DNA of 16,600 nt, from contig NZ_CALDDG010000129.1 of NCBI RefSeq assembly GCF_937936435.1, positions 1 through 16,600 of the forward strand, given 5' to 3'. A program made the position numbers and the translations under genes. Under the pieces are notes generated by a model, which worked only from the letters and a program-made list of their open reading frames with translations, had not been told where the DNA came from and did no database searches. This stretch comes from an uncultured Sulfuricurvum sp. GTDB lineage: Bacteria > Campylobacterota > Campylobacteria > Campylobacterales > Sulfurimonadaceae. Below, one piece after another: positions 7,258 to 14,177 of this stretch. Every line of letters starts with the position of its first letter. The stretch's first letter is position 1.

Positions 7258-8760
7258 TTAATGCGTATAAGGCTGATACGTCGCTATCCGCATATCGATA
7301 ACGGCTCTGCCGATCGTAAAATGGTAGAGAGATTGATAGCGCTGGTCCTGAAGCCCCAGTAGAGCATGAAATTCATCGTCTAGAAAACATCCGATCCCGG
7401 TTGCCGATAATCCCAACGAGGTCGCTTCGAGGTAGAGGATTTGTCCGATCATGCCGCATTGGTGATAAAGATTTTTATACCCGATAGCACCGTCGCGTTC
7501 GAGCGATTCGAAAAAGCGGCAAAGCATACCGAAACTGAAGGCACCGTCTTTGGCTATCTCCTGATTACAGGAGATCATTTGGGCGGCACCTCGATAATCC
7601 CCTTTTTGCAACCGATAAAGCCCCTCGGTACAGTCAAACCATTCGAAGGCAGGATCCATCGCATTTTGGAGAGATTGGAGTTCATCGGGATCGCGGATAT
7701 AGATATACAGACCTTTTTCCAACCCCTCGATGCGATGAACGAAGAGGACAAAATGGACGTCCGCCGTATCTTGGCAATACAAAGAGGCATCGAGCATCTG
7801 CCGAAACTGCTCCATAGTGATGCTTGAACCGTCCATCATTTGCGCACTGCGGCGTTTTAAGACGATTTCGCCGGAACTTTTGGAAGGTGGCGGAGTGCGC
7901 CGCTTCTGTTTCAAACGGATCGGTGAGGGATAACTTCCCTGTGTCGCCGCATCGATCGTCTCCAGAATCGGCCAGTGGTGGTGGGAATGGCTGAGTCTGT
8001 TTGCCGGAGATTCGATTAAGAAAGGAAGAGACGGTTTATTAAGGGTTCCGCGACGAATTTGAAAGAGCAAATCGGGGCTCTCACGCTCGTGAACATCATA
8101 ACGTGCACATTGATCCAGACCGCATAGAGCGGAGATTTCGGAGCTATCCGCCGCAATAAGGGTGCATTCCCATCCCAGCATAGCAGCCGAAATCCGTATC
8201 GATGCGGCAGCATGTCCCGCATCGAGCTGACAATAGCGCCAACACCGTTCTCCGTACTTCCATGCTTCCCGCCAGATGATTGAACTCAGGGCAATGAGAA
8301 AGGTATCTTCCCCGATGGATTCGTGATAACGGTAAAGGAGTTCGAGAGCATGTTCTTTCGGGGCATAATGGGTAAGCGAGGTGCTTTCGTTGAGTCCTGC
8401 GATAGGGGGAAGAATGAGATAGCACTCGGTCGGATGGAGATTTCCGCTGCTGGCATTGCATCGAAGTACCCATTCCGATCCGCCGTGGCTTTTGATCGCG
8501 GCAAGCCCGAGCGAATAGCGCAGCAGTTGAGAGAGCGATTCGATGCACAAAGGAGCTTCAGGGAGGAGATTTGGTTCAAATAGCAGATGATAGGGCGGTG
8601 TGTTATCGTTAAATTTCAGCGCTATTAGCGGCGCATTCTCATAACGACGGAAGGGATCGGGCTGCGTTGCCCAATCCATATATCCCAGACTGGCGGCATA
8701 GCGGGAGGGACGATGTTTGGTTCGATCGTGATATTCGAGGACGGCAGGTATATTTTTCAT
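7258..8760 (-). CDS. Tandem nitroreductase-fold protein, SagB/ThcOx-type dehydrogenase
   Basis: A 500-aa cytoplasmic protein with two nitroreductase-like halves. The N-terminal half (about 65-240) carries RCNASSGNLHPTE (100-112), the SagB/ThcOx-type S-G-x-L-x-P-x-E FMN-binding signature, and DAGHAAASI (180-188). A His/Pro-containing linker (about 250-295) leads to the second half (about 297-490), with KRRSAQMMDG (302-311), SLGLSATGIGCF (448-459) and FTIGRAV (481-487), typical of nitroreductase C-terminal parts. SagB/ThcOx enzymes oxidise azolines to thiazoles or oxazoles in peptide natural products using FMN, but stand-alone double-domain members also exist with unknown roles. No YcaO cyclodehydratase, precursor peptide or leader peptidase is visible nearby, so natural-product synthesis is not supported. 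The ATG has no close ribosome site; the 47-base gap upstream folds into a hairpin. The gene is probably part of the minus-strand operon starting at 11455. Confidence 0.8.
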   Translation of the reverse strand: MKNIPAVLEYHDRTKHRPSRYAASLGYMDWATQPDPFRRYENAPLIALKFNDNTPPYHLLFEPNLLPEAPLCIESLSQLLRYSLGLAAIKSHGGSEWVLRCNASSGNLHPTECYLILPPIAGLNESTSLTHYAPKEHALELLYRYHESIGEDTFLIALSSIIWREAWKYGERCWRYCQLDAGHAAASIRISAAMLGWECTLIAADSSEISALCGLDQCARYDVHERESPDLLFQIRRGTLNKPSLPFLIESPANRLSHSHHHWPILETIDAATQGSYPSPIRLKQKRRTPPPSKSSGEIVLKRRSAQMMDGSSITMEQFRQMLDASLYCQDTADVHFVLFVHRIEGLEKGLYIYIRDPDELQSLQNAMDPAFEWFDCTEGLYRLQKGDYRGAAQMISCNQEIAKDGAFSFGMLCRFFESLERDGAIGYKNLYHQCGMIGQILYLEATSLGLSATGIGCFLDDEFHALLGLQDQRYQSLYHFTIGRAVIDMRIATYQPYTH

Positions 8761-8795
8761 GGAGAGATTGTCGGCTAAAACCGTTAAATCTCCCC
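8761..8795 (-). promoter_or_regulatory. Stem-loop directly before the nitroreductase start
   Basis: In the minus-strand RNA, GGGGAGATT (8795-8787) pairs with AATCTCTCC (8769-8761) over nine base pairs including one G-U. CGG (8783-8781) and CCG (8774-8772) add an inner stem. The 3' arm touches the ATG at 8760. On the plus strand the same position would be an A-C mismatch, so the fold favours the minus-strand RNA. The only purine-rich ribosome site candidate, GGGGAG, is buried in the 5' arm. A role in translation control or mRNA processing is inference. Confidence 0.4.
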
Positions 8796-8807
8796 TTTGT
8801 TTTCAGA

Positions 8808-10058
8808 TCAGTGCAGGCTCTTTAATAGATCTCGAAGCATTTGATCGTGTGTTGTCGTGGAATCGATTTTCAGTCGCTGCAGATCAGAGGTGAGAGATCC
8901 TTTGTAATGAACCCCCTCCGGCGTCAAGACTGCGCTGATATCTGCGCTGAAACGGATCGGAGGCTGGGTAATCTGATACTCTTTTTTGAGAACGTCAGGG
9001 AGTGTAGAGCCTTTTTGTATGGCTAGAAAAATGTCCCCTTTGCTAGCATTGAAATCTCCTGAAACATCCGCGATGCCTTTGAGCGGCGCGGGGAGGGCGA
9101 AGAGCGAAAAGAGCTCGGAAACATCGGCGTGGCGGACATCTAACGAGAGATGATCGGGTTCCAGATCCGATAACGTGAGTTTGAATACCGTATCGCTTTT
9201 TGCCGCAGAAGAGTGCAGATGCAGATGCAGTCGAGTTTCATCGCCTTCCAAAGTACCGTTGATATCGGCTGAATTTCCCAGATGGATACCGACAAATTGT
9301 TCCAAAATCCCTATATTATCCATGGATGCTTCGAGTGACATACGGATAGTAAAGGGGCGGATTTTTCCGTTTTCATCGGCGAGAAGATCTTTTAGATCAA
9401 ATGAGCTATTGTCGTCTTCGGCTATCGGAGTCGATACGAATTTGCGGGTTGTGGTATTGAGCCGCAGAGACCCCCGTACATCCCTGATGTCCAATCCTCG
9501 CAGATCGATTTCTCCAAAAAGACGGGTATCGGTGTTTGAAGGGTAGTCGAGCATTTGAAGCATCGACCGGTAGCGGATGTTATTGAGTTTTACATAGATG
9601 TTACCGGGTTTAAACCGGTGCAGCTGTGTTTGATAGAGGAGATTGCCGTCGAATATATCGGCATTTCCGTGGATATCGAATGCGCTGATTCCTCCGCTCA
9701 TCGCTCCGTCGGTTTTGAATGGGGCCGAGAGAGGATTGATCCCCCCCTCATGAAAACACTCGAACCGATAGTGTGCGTAAAGCCGCAGTGTTAAGAGAGA
9801 AAATCCCCCTTGCATGCTCAGCGTATTGGCTTTGTCGTCTTGGAGAATGAAATGAAAACGATTATGTGTGAGGACAAATTCGTGTAGAGAAATCGGTGTT
9901 GACATCACCGATGAGAGTACTTTTTCGCTTAAAGGGGCTATAAAACGGTTTCCAAGAGGAGTAAAGAGGAGGATATAAAGTGTGATGAGAAAAGCAAGCG
10001 GAATCAGCAGAATTTTTCCCAGAAGTGTTCGGTGAAGTGATCCCAGACGTTTCATCAT
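8808..10058 (-). CDS. AsmA-like membrane-anchored protein of unknown function
   Basis: A 416-aa protein with one N-terminal TM helix (about residues 13-34) and a long, beta-rich, mostly soluble remainder in the periplasm. Repeated short motifs such as FDIHGNADIFDGNL (from residue 127), GEIDLRGLDIRDVRGSL, ADINGTLEGDETRL and GIADVSGDFNASKGD are the G-x-h/D-h-x-G pattern of AsmA/YhdP/TamB-like beta-groove proteins, which are tied to outer-membrane lipid transport or assembly. It is shorter than most AsmA proteins (over 500 aa). The ATG at 10058 forms an ATGA overlap with the transporter stop, so translation is coupled; a GGTAAG ribosome site lies 3-8 bases upstream. A second ATG follows at once (10055), and an upstream GTG at 10079 is less likely. 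The family call rests on pattern recognition, not on a defining catalytic motif; it could be a lineage-specific protein. Confidence 0.6.
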   Translation of the reverse strand: MMKRLGSLHRTLLGKILLIPLAFLITLYILLFTPLGNRFIAPLSEKVLSSVMSTPISLHEFVLTHNRFHFILQDDKANTLSMQGGFSLLTLRLYAHYRFECFHEGGINPLSAPFKTDGAMSGGISAFDIHGNADIFDGNLLYQTQLHRFKPGNIYVKLNNIRYRSMLQMLDYPSNTDTRLFGEIDLRGLDIRDVRGSLRLNTTTRKFVSTPIAEDDNSSFDLKDLLADENGKIRPFTIRMSLEASMDNIGILEQFVGIHLGNSADINGTLEGDETRLHLHLHSSAAKSDTVFKLTLSDLEPDHLSLDVRHADVSELFSLFALPAPLKGIADVSGDFNASKGDIFLAIQKGSTLPDVLKKEYQITQPPIRFSADISAVLTPEGVHYKGSLTSDLQRLKIDSTTTHDQMLRDLLKSLH

Positions 10059-11455
10059 CGGCTTACCGCCAATATCCACGGTGTGCCGATCATCAGATAA
10101 ACGATTAGATTCATAAATGTAACAGCCCCTCCATAGAGATAGATATCACGCGCGTTAATATATCCCGAACTCAGATAGATAGCATTGCACGATGACCCCT
10201 GGGGGGTAACGGTCGCATTGAAATTCGTAGCGAACAGGAGCATCATCGCCATAAGTACTCCCGGAACACCCGCACTGATCCCGACGGAGAGAAAAATGCC
10301 GTATAGCGCCAGTAAATGAGCGCTTTGGGAGACAAAAAGATAATGGATCAATACGTATACGATAATCAGCAAAATATAGACTCCGATCCACGAAAAGCCG
10401 TCCAGATAGAGGGTAAAATGTTTCGCAACCGCACTCATAAAGCCCTGTTCGGCCAATTGGGTGCTGAGGGCAAAAAGGATCGCGAACCAGATGAGAGTGC
10501 TGAGCGCTTCGCCCTGACTGCGGAAATCGTCGATCCCGAAAACACGCGTCGCCATCAATATTCCCAGTCCGCCGAAAGCGACGGCGGCTTTATCGATCGG
10601 AAAGATTCCCGATAAAGACCACAGTAGAAGCATTCCGAGAAAAACGCTCCCCGTAATCCATTCGTTTCGGCTGATCGGGCCCATAACAGACAACGCTTCG
10701 CGTGCCTTCTCGGGTGCTTCTGGCGTATCTTTAAGTTCGGGAGGATAAATACGGTATAAAAACCACGGGATTAGAAAAAAGGCTGCCAGTGTCGGTATTA
10801 GTGCATAAAGCAGCCATAATCCGAAAGTGATGTGAATCCCCATCTTCGATGCGATTTCTACTCCGACGGGGTTGACGGCCATGGCGGTGAGCCATAAGCT
10901 TGAAGAGACCGTTAAGCCCGCCATCGACGTCATCATCAAATAGCTTCCCGCCTTTTTATGGGTATTATCGCCGACTTTGGAGCCGCAATCATGCGCCAGT
11001 CCGTACACGATAGGATAGAGGACGCCGGAGCGGGCGGTATTGCTCGGAAATGCGGGGGCAATCAAAATATCGGTGGCAACGACGCTGTAGCCGAGTCCCA
11101 ATGTCGAATGTCCGAAGCGGCGGATGATATGAAGCGAGAGCCGCTTTCCCAGTCCCGATTTATGGACGGCGTGAGAGACTAAAAATGCGGCAACGATCAG
11201 AAGGATAAAGCTTTCTGAAAATCCGGCATAGGCTTTTGCCGGTTCGATTACTCCGGATAAAACGCTGATAGCCAATGCGATGACGGAAGCGGCGATGATC
11301 GGTAAGAGATCAAAGAGTATCACTCCGATCGTCGTGATAAAAATGGTAAACAGATGCCACGTAGAAAGACTAATCTCTAACGGCGGAGGGAGAAACCATA
11401 AAACAAGAGCGAAGGTGATGAGCAGTGCTGATGAGATTATACGCTTACGATTCAT
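10055..11455 (-). CDS. DASS/SLC13-type anion (di- or tricarboxylate/sulfate) transporter
   Basis: A 466-aa inner-membrane transporter with about 11-13 hydrophobic helices. PSNTARSG (137-144) matches the first substrate/sodium-binding SNT loop of the CitT/DiT1 branch of the divalent anion:Na+ symporter family, and the second repeat carries ATNFNATVTPQGSS (409-422), in the position of the second such loop. The CitT/DiT1 branch typically carries 2-oxoglutarate, malate, citrate or succinate; other DASS members carry sulfate, so the substrate is not settled. The start at ATG 11455 is chosen because GAGGGAGGG lies 3 bases upstream; a longer reading from 11494 would begin upstream of the -10 element. 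It is the first gene of the minus-strand unit and overlaps the AsmA-like gene by four bases. Confidence 0.88.
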   Translation of the reverse strand: MNRKRIISSALLITFALVLWFLPPPLEISLSTWHLFTIFITTIGVILFDLLPIIAASVIALAISVLSGVIEPAKAYAGFSESFILLIVAAFLVSHAVHKSGLGKRLSLHIIRRFGHSTLGLGYSVVATDILIAPAFPSNTARSGVLYPIVYGLAHDCGSKVGDNTHKKAGSYLMMTSMAGLTVSSSLWLTAMAVNPVGVEIASKMGIHITFGLWLLYALIPTLAAFFLIPWFLYRIYPPELKDTPEAPEKAREALSVMGPISRNEWITGSVFLGMLLLWSLSGIFPIDKAAVAFGGLGILMATRVFGIDDFRSQGEALSTLIWFAILFALSTQLAEQGFMSAVAKHFTLYLDGFSWIGVYILLIIVYVLIHYLFVSQSAHLLALYGIFLSVGISAGVPGVLMAMMLLFATNFNATVTPQGSSCNAIYLSSGYINARDIYLYGGAVTFMNLIVYLMIGTPWILAVSR

Positions 11456-11458
11456 AGA

Positions 11459-11467
11459 CCCTCCCTC
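11459..11467 (-). promoter_or_regulatory. Strong ribosome-binding site that fixes the transporter start
   Basis: GAGGGAGGG on the minus strand lies 3-11 bases before ATG 11455. It decides against the upstream in-frame ATG at 11494, which falls before the -10 box. Confidence 0.75.
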
Positions 11468-11479
11468 TATTTTCTTCTT

Positions 11480-11488
11480 ATTATAGCA
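11480..11488 (-). promoter_or_regulatory. Extended -10 promoter (TGCTATAAT) for the minus-strand operon
   Basis: The same nine-base TGCTATAAT seen before prs and lepA occurs on the minus strand 24 bases before the transporter ATG, with a start site near 11473. It is the only clear promoter before the transporter, AsmA-like and nitroreductase genes, which supports one transcript. It is divergent from the grpE promoter about 70 bases away. Confidence 0.68.
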
Positions 11489-11557
11489 TTTCATACCGGT
11501 TTTACATAGTTGATATATATAGACTAAACTATTTTAAGTAAAAATATTCATACACCT

Positions 11558-11578
11558 CTTGACAAGAGTTGACTCAAT
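11558..11578 (+). promoter_or_regulatory. HAIR-like inverted repeat, probable HspR operator
   Basis: CTTGACA (11558-11564), a seven-base spacer, then ACTCAAT (11572-11578). The HspR-associated inverted repeat is CTTGAGT-N7-ACTCAAG, so the halves match at 5 of 7 and 6 of 7 bases with exact spacing. The site covers the -35 box and most of the spacer of the grpE promoter, the right place for repression. A perfect 13-base palindrome (11556-11568) and a TTGAC direct repeat 10 bases apart (11559, 11569) overlap it. HspR is the known MerR-type heat-shock repressor in Campylobacter and Helicobacter; its binding here is inference. Confidence 0.62.
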
Positions 11579-11588
11579 GCATTATAAT
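11559..11588 (+). promoter_or_regulatory. Sigma70 promoter for grpE-dnaK
   Basis: A consensus -35 TTGACA (11559-11564) and consensus -10 TATAAT (11583-11588) are separated by 18 bases. Transcription would start near 11595, leaving a leader of about 29 bases with AAGGAG at 11606-11611. A full -35 is unusual among the other promoters in this window, which have only extended -10 elements, and fits a strong promoter held by a repressor. No CIRCE repeat (TTAGCACTC-N9-GAGTGCTAA) is present. Confidence 0.8.
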
Positions 11589-11623
11589 AACACTGGATTT
11601 CAAAAAAGGAGTCGTATAATCTT

Positions 11624-12163
11624 ATGTCAAATGAAGTAAACGAAGAAACAATCGGCGAAGAACAAGTTGCCTCGCAAGAGAGCGAAACGATTGTCGATGA
11701 AAGTATGAATGAATTAGAAATTATACAGGCTGAATTAGCCTCTTTCAAAGACAAATACGCTAGAGTACATGCTGATTTCGATAATATTAAAAAACGTCTT
11801 GAGCGTGAGAAATACCAAGCGCTCGAATACGCGAACGAAAAATTCGCCAAAGACCTGATCCCTGTCGTCGATTCGCTTGGAATGGCGATCAATGCGGCAG
11901 AGATCGAAGCGGAACCGGCGGTGCTTCTGGAAAAACTCAAAGAGGGCGTTGAACTTACGATGAAACAGCTTCTCGGTGTGCTTGAAAAGCATGGAGTAAC
12001 TCCGGTAGATGAATCCGAGCCGTTCGATCCGAATATCCATAATGCGGTACAGCGTGTGGACAGCCCGGATCATGAGAGCGGTGCCATAGTGAACACCTTC
12101 CAAAAAGGGTATCGCTATAAAGAGCGCACTCTAAGAGATGCAATGGTGGTTATCGCCAATTAA
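11624..12163 (+). CDS. grpE: Nucleotide exchange factor GrpE
   Basis: GrpE, 179 aa, the ADP/ATP exchange factor for DnaK. An acidic disordered N-terminus (about 1-30) leads to the long dimerising helix (about 30-80, with DFDNIKKRLEREK at 48-60), a four-helix-bundle part (KFAKDLIPVVDSLGMAI) and the C-terminal beta wing with DPNIHNAV and GYRYKERTLRDAMVVI, the family signature region. Length is normal. The ATG is preceded by AAGGAG at a fairly long 12-base spacing. It is the first gene of the unit; hrcA, which precedes grpE in Campylobacter and Helicobacter, is not here. dnaK follows after 102 bases containing two stem-loops. Confidence 0.97.
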   Translation: MSNEVNEETIGEEQVASQESETIVDESMNELEIIQAELASFKDKYARVHADFDNIKKRLEREKYQALEYANEKFAKDLIPVVDSLGMAINAAEIEAEPAVLLEKLKEGVELTMKQLLGVLEKHGVTPVDESEPFDPNIHNAVQRVDSPDHESGAIVNTFQKGYRYKERTLRDAMVVIAN

Positions 12164-12173
12164 AGTGCATTTG

Positions 12174-12198
12174 GGATTTTACCGCCGAGGTGGAATCC
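12174..12198 (+). promoter_or_regulatory. First stem-loop in the grpE-dnaK gap
   Basis: GGATTTTACC (12174-12183) pairs with GGTGGAATCC (12189-12198) over ten base pairs, two of them G-U, around a GCCGA loop. It starts 10 bases after the grpE stop. There is no T tract after it, so it is not an intrinsic terminator. The G-U pairs make the fold specific to the plus-strand RNA. Confidence 0.5.
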
Positions 12199-12210
12199 GG
12201 TGTTAACGTA

Positions 12211-12235
12211 GCTTTAGGGGCTTTGCTCCTAGAGC
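12211..12235 (+). promoter_or_regulatory. Second stem-loop in the grpE-dnaK gap
   Basis: GCTTTAGGGGC (12211-12221) pairs with GCTCCTAGAGC (12225-12235) over eleven base pairs with two G-U pairs and a TTT loop. It is followed by GTTT then an A-rich stretch up to the dnaK ribosome site (AAAGGAA at 12254-12260). With A rather than T downstream it is not a terminator; it would lie near the 5' end of a processed dnaK mRNA. Confidence 0.5.
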
Positions 12236-12265
12236 GTTTAAAAAAATAAAAATAAAGGAATTATT

Positions 12266-14143
12266 ATGTCAAAAGTTATTGGTATCGACCTTGGAACAAC
12301 AAACTCATGTGTGGCTGTCTATGAAGGCGGCGAAGCGAAAGTAATCCCGAACAAAGAGGGGAAAAATACTACTCCTTCGGTTGTGGCGTTTACGGATAAA
12401 GGTGAAATTCTTGTCGGTGATCCTGCAAAACGTCAGGCGATTACCAACCCGGATAAAACGATCTACTCGGTCAAACGTATCATGGGTCTCATGATGAACG
12501 AGGAAAAAGCAAAAGAAGCACACGATAAAGTTACCTACAAAATCGTGGATAAAAACGGTATGGCTGCGGTTGACGTAGCGGGTAAAGTGTACACGCCTCA
12601 GGAAATCTCAGCAAAAATCCTATCTAAATTGAAAGCGGATGCGGAGAGCTACCTCGGACAACCGGTAAGCGACGCGGTTATTACCGTTCCTGCGTATTTC
12701 AATGACGCTCAACGTAAAGCGACCAAAGAGGCGGGAACCATCGCCGGGTTGAACGTTCTTCGTATCATCAATGAGCCGACGGCGTCTGCTCTTGCTTACG
12801 GGTTGGATTCAAAAGGGGATGAAAAAGTTCTTGTTTACGATCTAGGGGGCGGAACGTTCGACGTTACGGTTCTTGAAATCTCTGAAGGTACTTTTGAGGT
12901 TCTTTCAACCGACGGGAATGCGTTCCTCGGTGGGGATGACTTCGATAACAAAATCGTTGATTTCCTCGCAAGCGAGTTCAAATCCGATCACGGTATCGAT
13001 CTCAAAGCGGACAAAATGGCGCTTCAACGTCTCAAAGACGCGGCTGAAAATGCGAAAAAAGAGCTCTCTTCAGCCGAAGAAACAGAGATCAACCTTCCGT
13101 TTATTACCGCAGACGCGACAGGTCCTAAACACTTGGTCGTTAAATTGACCCGTGCAAAATTCGAAGGGATGATCGATACGCTTGTAAAAGAGACGATCAG
13201 CCACATTAAAACGGCGATGAAAGATGCGGGTCTTAGCAAAAACGAGATCAACGAAATCATCATGGTCGGGGGTTCGACACGTCTTCCGATCGCACAAAAA
13301 ATGGTTTCGGATGAGTTCGGCGGAAAAACTCTTAACAAAGGGGTAAATCCGGATGAGGTCGTAGCAGCCGGTGCGGCGATCCAAGGTGGGGTTCTTCGCG
13401 GAGACGTTAAAGACGTTCTTCTTCTTGACGTTACGCCGTTGTCACTCGGGATCGAAACGCTCGGCGGCGTAGCGACAAAAATTATCGAAAAAGGGACTAC
13501 AATCCCGGTTAAAAAATCGCAAGTGTTCTCAACTGCGGAAGATAACCAACCGGCGGTTAGCATCAGCGTCGTCCAAGGTGAGCGTGAGTTCGCCCGTGAT
13601 AACAAATCGCTTGGTCTGTTCGAGCTTACAGGTATCCCTGCGGCACCGCGCGGCGTACCTCAAATCGAGGTAACCTTCGATATTGATGCGAACGGTATCC
13701 TAACTGTCAGCTCGACCGACAAAGGAACAGGTAAATCGCAATCGATCACGATCTCAGGAAGTTCAGGACTCTCTGAAGAAGAGATCAACAAAATGGTTCA
13801 AGATGCTGAGAACCATAAAGCCGAAGATGCAAAACGCAAAGAGATCGTAGATCTTCGCAACCAAGCGGACGCTCTTGCGAGTCAAACCGAAAAATCTCTC
13901 AAAGAGATGGAAGACAAAATCGACGCAAGCGAAAAAGCCTCTATCGAAGCGGCTCTTGAAGAGCTTAAAACGGTACTCAAAAACACCGATGCTTCTAAAG
14001 AAGAGATCGAAGCGGCTACCAAAAAATTGGCAGACGCGAGCCACAAAATGGCAGAGCAAATGTACAAACAAAACGAAGGCGGACAAGCCGCTTCAGGCAA
14101 CGCGAAAAAAGATGACGACGTCATCGACGCTGAAATCGAATAA
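12266..14143 (+). CDS. dnaK: Hsp70 chaperone DnaK
   Basis: DnaK, 625 aa, the ATP-dependent cytoplasmic folding chaperone working with GrpE and DnaJ. The nucleotide-binding domain starts with IGIDLGTTNSCVAV (5-18), then carries VPAYFNDAQRKATKEAG, the second phosphate loop DLGGGTFDVTV and GGSTRLP. The linker DVLLLDVTPLSLGIETLGG leads into the substrate-binding beta sandwich and the helical lid (about 500-605). The tail ends in a glycine/alanine/asparagine stretch and the charged DDDVIDAEIE, close to the conserved C-terminal motif of bacterial DnaK. Length is normal. The ATG has AAAGGAA 5 bases upstream. It is expressed with grpE from the HAIR-controlled promoter; the tandem stem-loops between them may set the ratio. 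No dnaJ follows. Confidence 0.99.
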   Translation: MSKVIGIDLGTTNSCVAVYEGGEAKVIPNKEGKNTTPSVVAFTDKGEILVGDPAKRQAITNPDKTIYSVKRIMGLMMNEEKAKEAHDKVTYKIVDKNGMAAVDVAGKVYTPQEISAKILSKLKADAESYLGQPVSDAVITVPAYFNDAQRKATKEAGTIAGLNVLRIINEPTASALAYGLDSKGDEKVLVYDLGGGTFDVTVLEISEGTFEVLSTDGNAFLGGDDFDNKIVDFLASEFKSDHGIDLKADKMALQRLKDAAENAKKELSSAEETEINLPFITADATGPKHLVVKLTRAKFEGMIDTLVKETISHIKTAMKDAGLSKNEINEIIMVGGSTRLPIAQKMVSDEFGGKTLNKGVNPDEVVAAGAAIQGGVLRGDVKDVLLLDVTPLSLGIETLGGVATKIIEKGTTIPVKKSQVFSTAEDNQPAVSISVVQGEREFARDNKSLGLFELTGIPAAPRGVPQIEVTFDIDANGILTVSSTDKGTGKSQSITISGSSGLSEEEINKMVQDAENHKAEDAKRKEIVDLRNQADALASQTEKSLKEMEDKIDASEKASIEAALEELKTVLKNTDASKEEIEAATKKLADASHKMAEQMYKQNEGGQAASGNAKKDDDVIDAEIE

Positions 14144-14159
14144 GCTCTTTTTCTTCTTT

Positions 14160-14176
14160 TCCCCCATTGTGGGGGA
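14160..14176. terminator. GC-rich hairpin between convergent dnaK and fliG
   Basis: TCCCCCA (14160-14166) pairs with TGGGGGA (14170-14176) around a TTG loop. It starts 16 bases after the dnaK stop and ends one base past the fliG stop, so it can serve both strands. The T-rich run lies on the dnaK side before the hairpin rather than after it, so it is not a textbook intrinsic terminator in either direction; end protection or assisted termination is likely. Confidence 0.5.
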
Positions 14177-14177
14177 G

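Noticed and set aside
10059..10079. GTG at 10079 as the AsmA-like start
   Set aside because: ATG 10058 forms a classic ATGA overlap with the transporter stop and has GGTAAG upstream.
11456..11494. ATG at 11494 as the transporter start
   Set aside because: It falls upstream of the minus-strand -10 box, and GAGGGAGGG directly before ATG 11455 is a much better start signal.
13024..13605. 193-aa open frame antisense to dnaK
   Set aside because: A shadow of dnaK codon usage with Ser/Thr-rich low-information sequence; no start signal and no recognisable domain.
14160..14176. The dnaK/fliG hairpin as a standard intrinsic terminator
   Set aside because: The T-rich run precedes the hairpin on the dnaK strand and becomes A-rich after it on the fliG strand, so it is kept only as a terminator-like hairpin.
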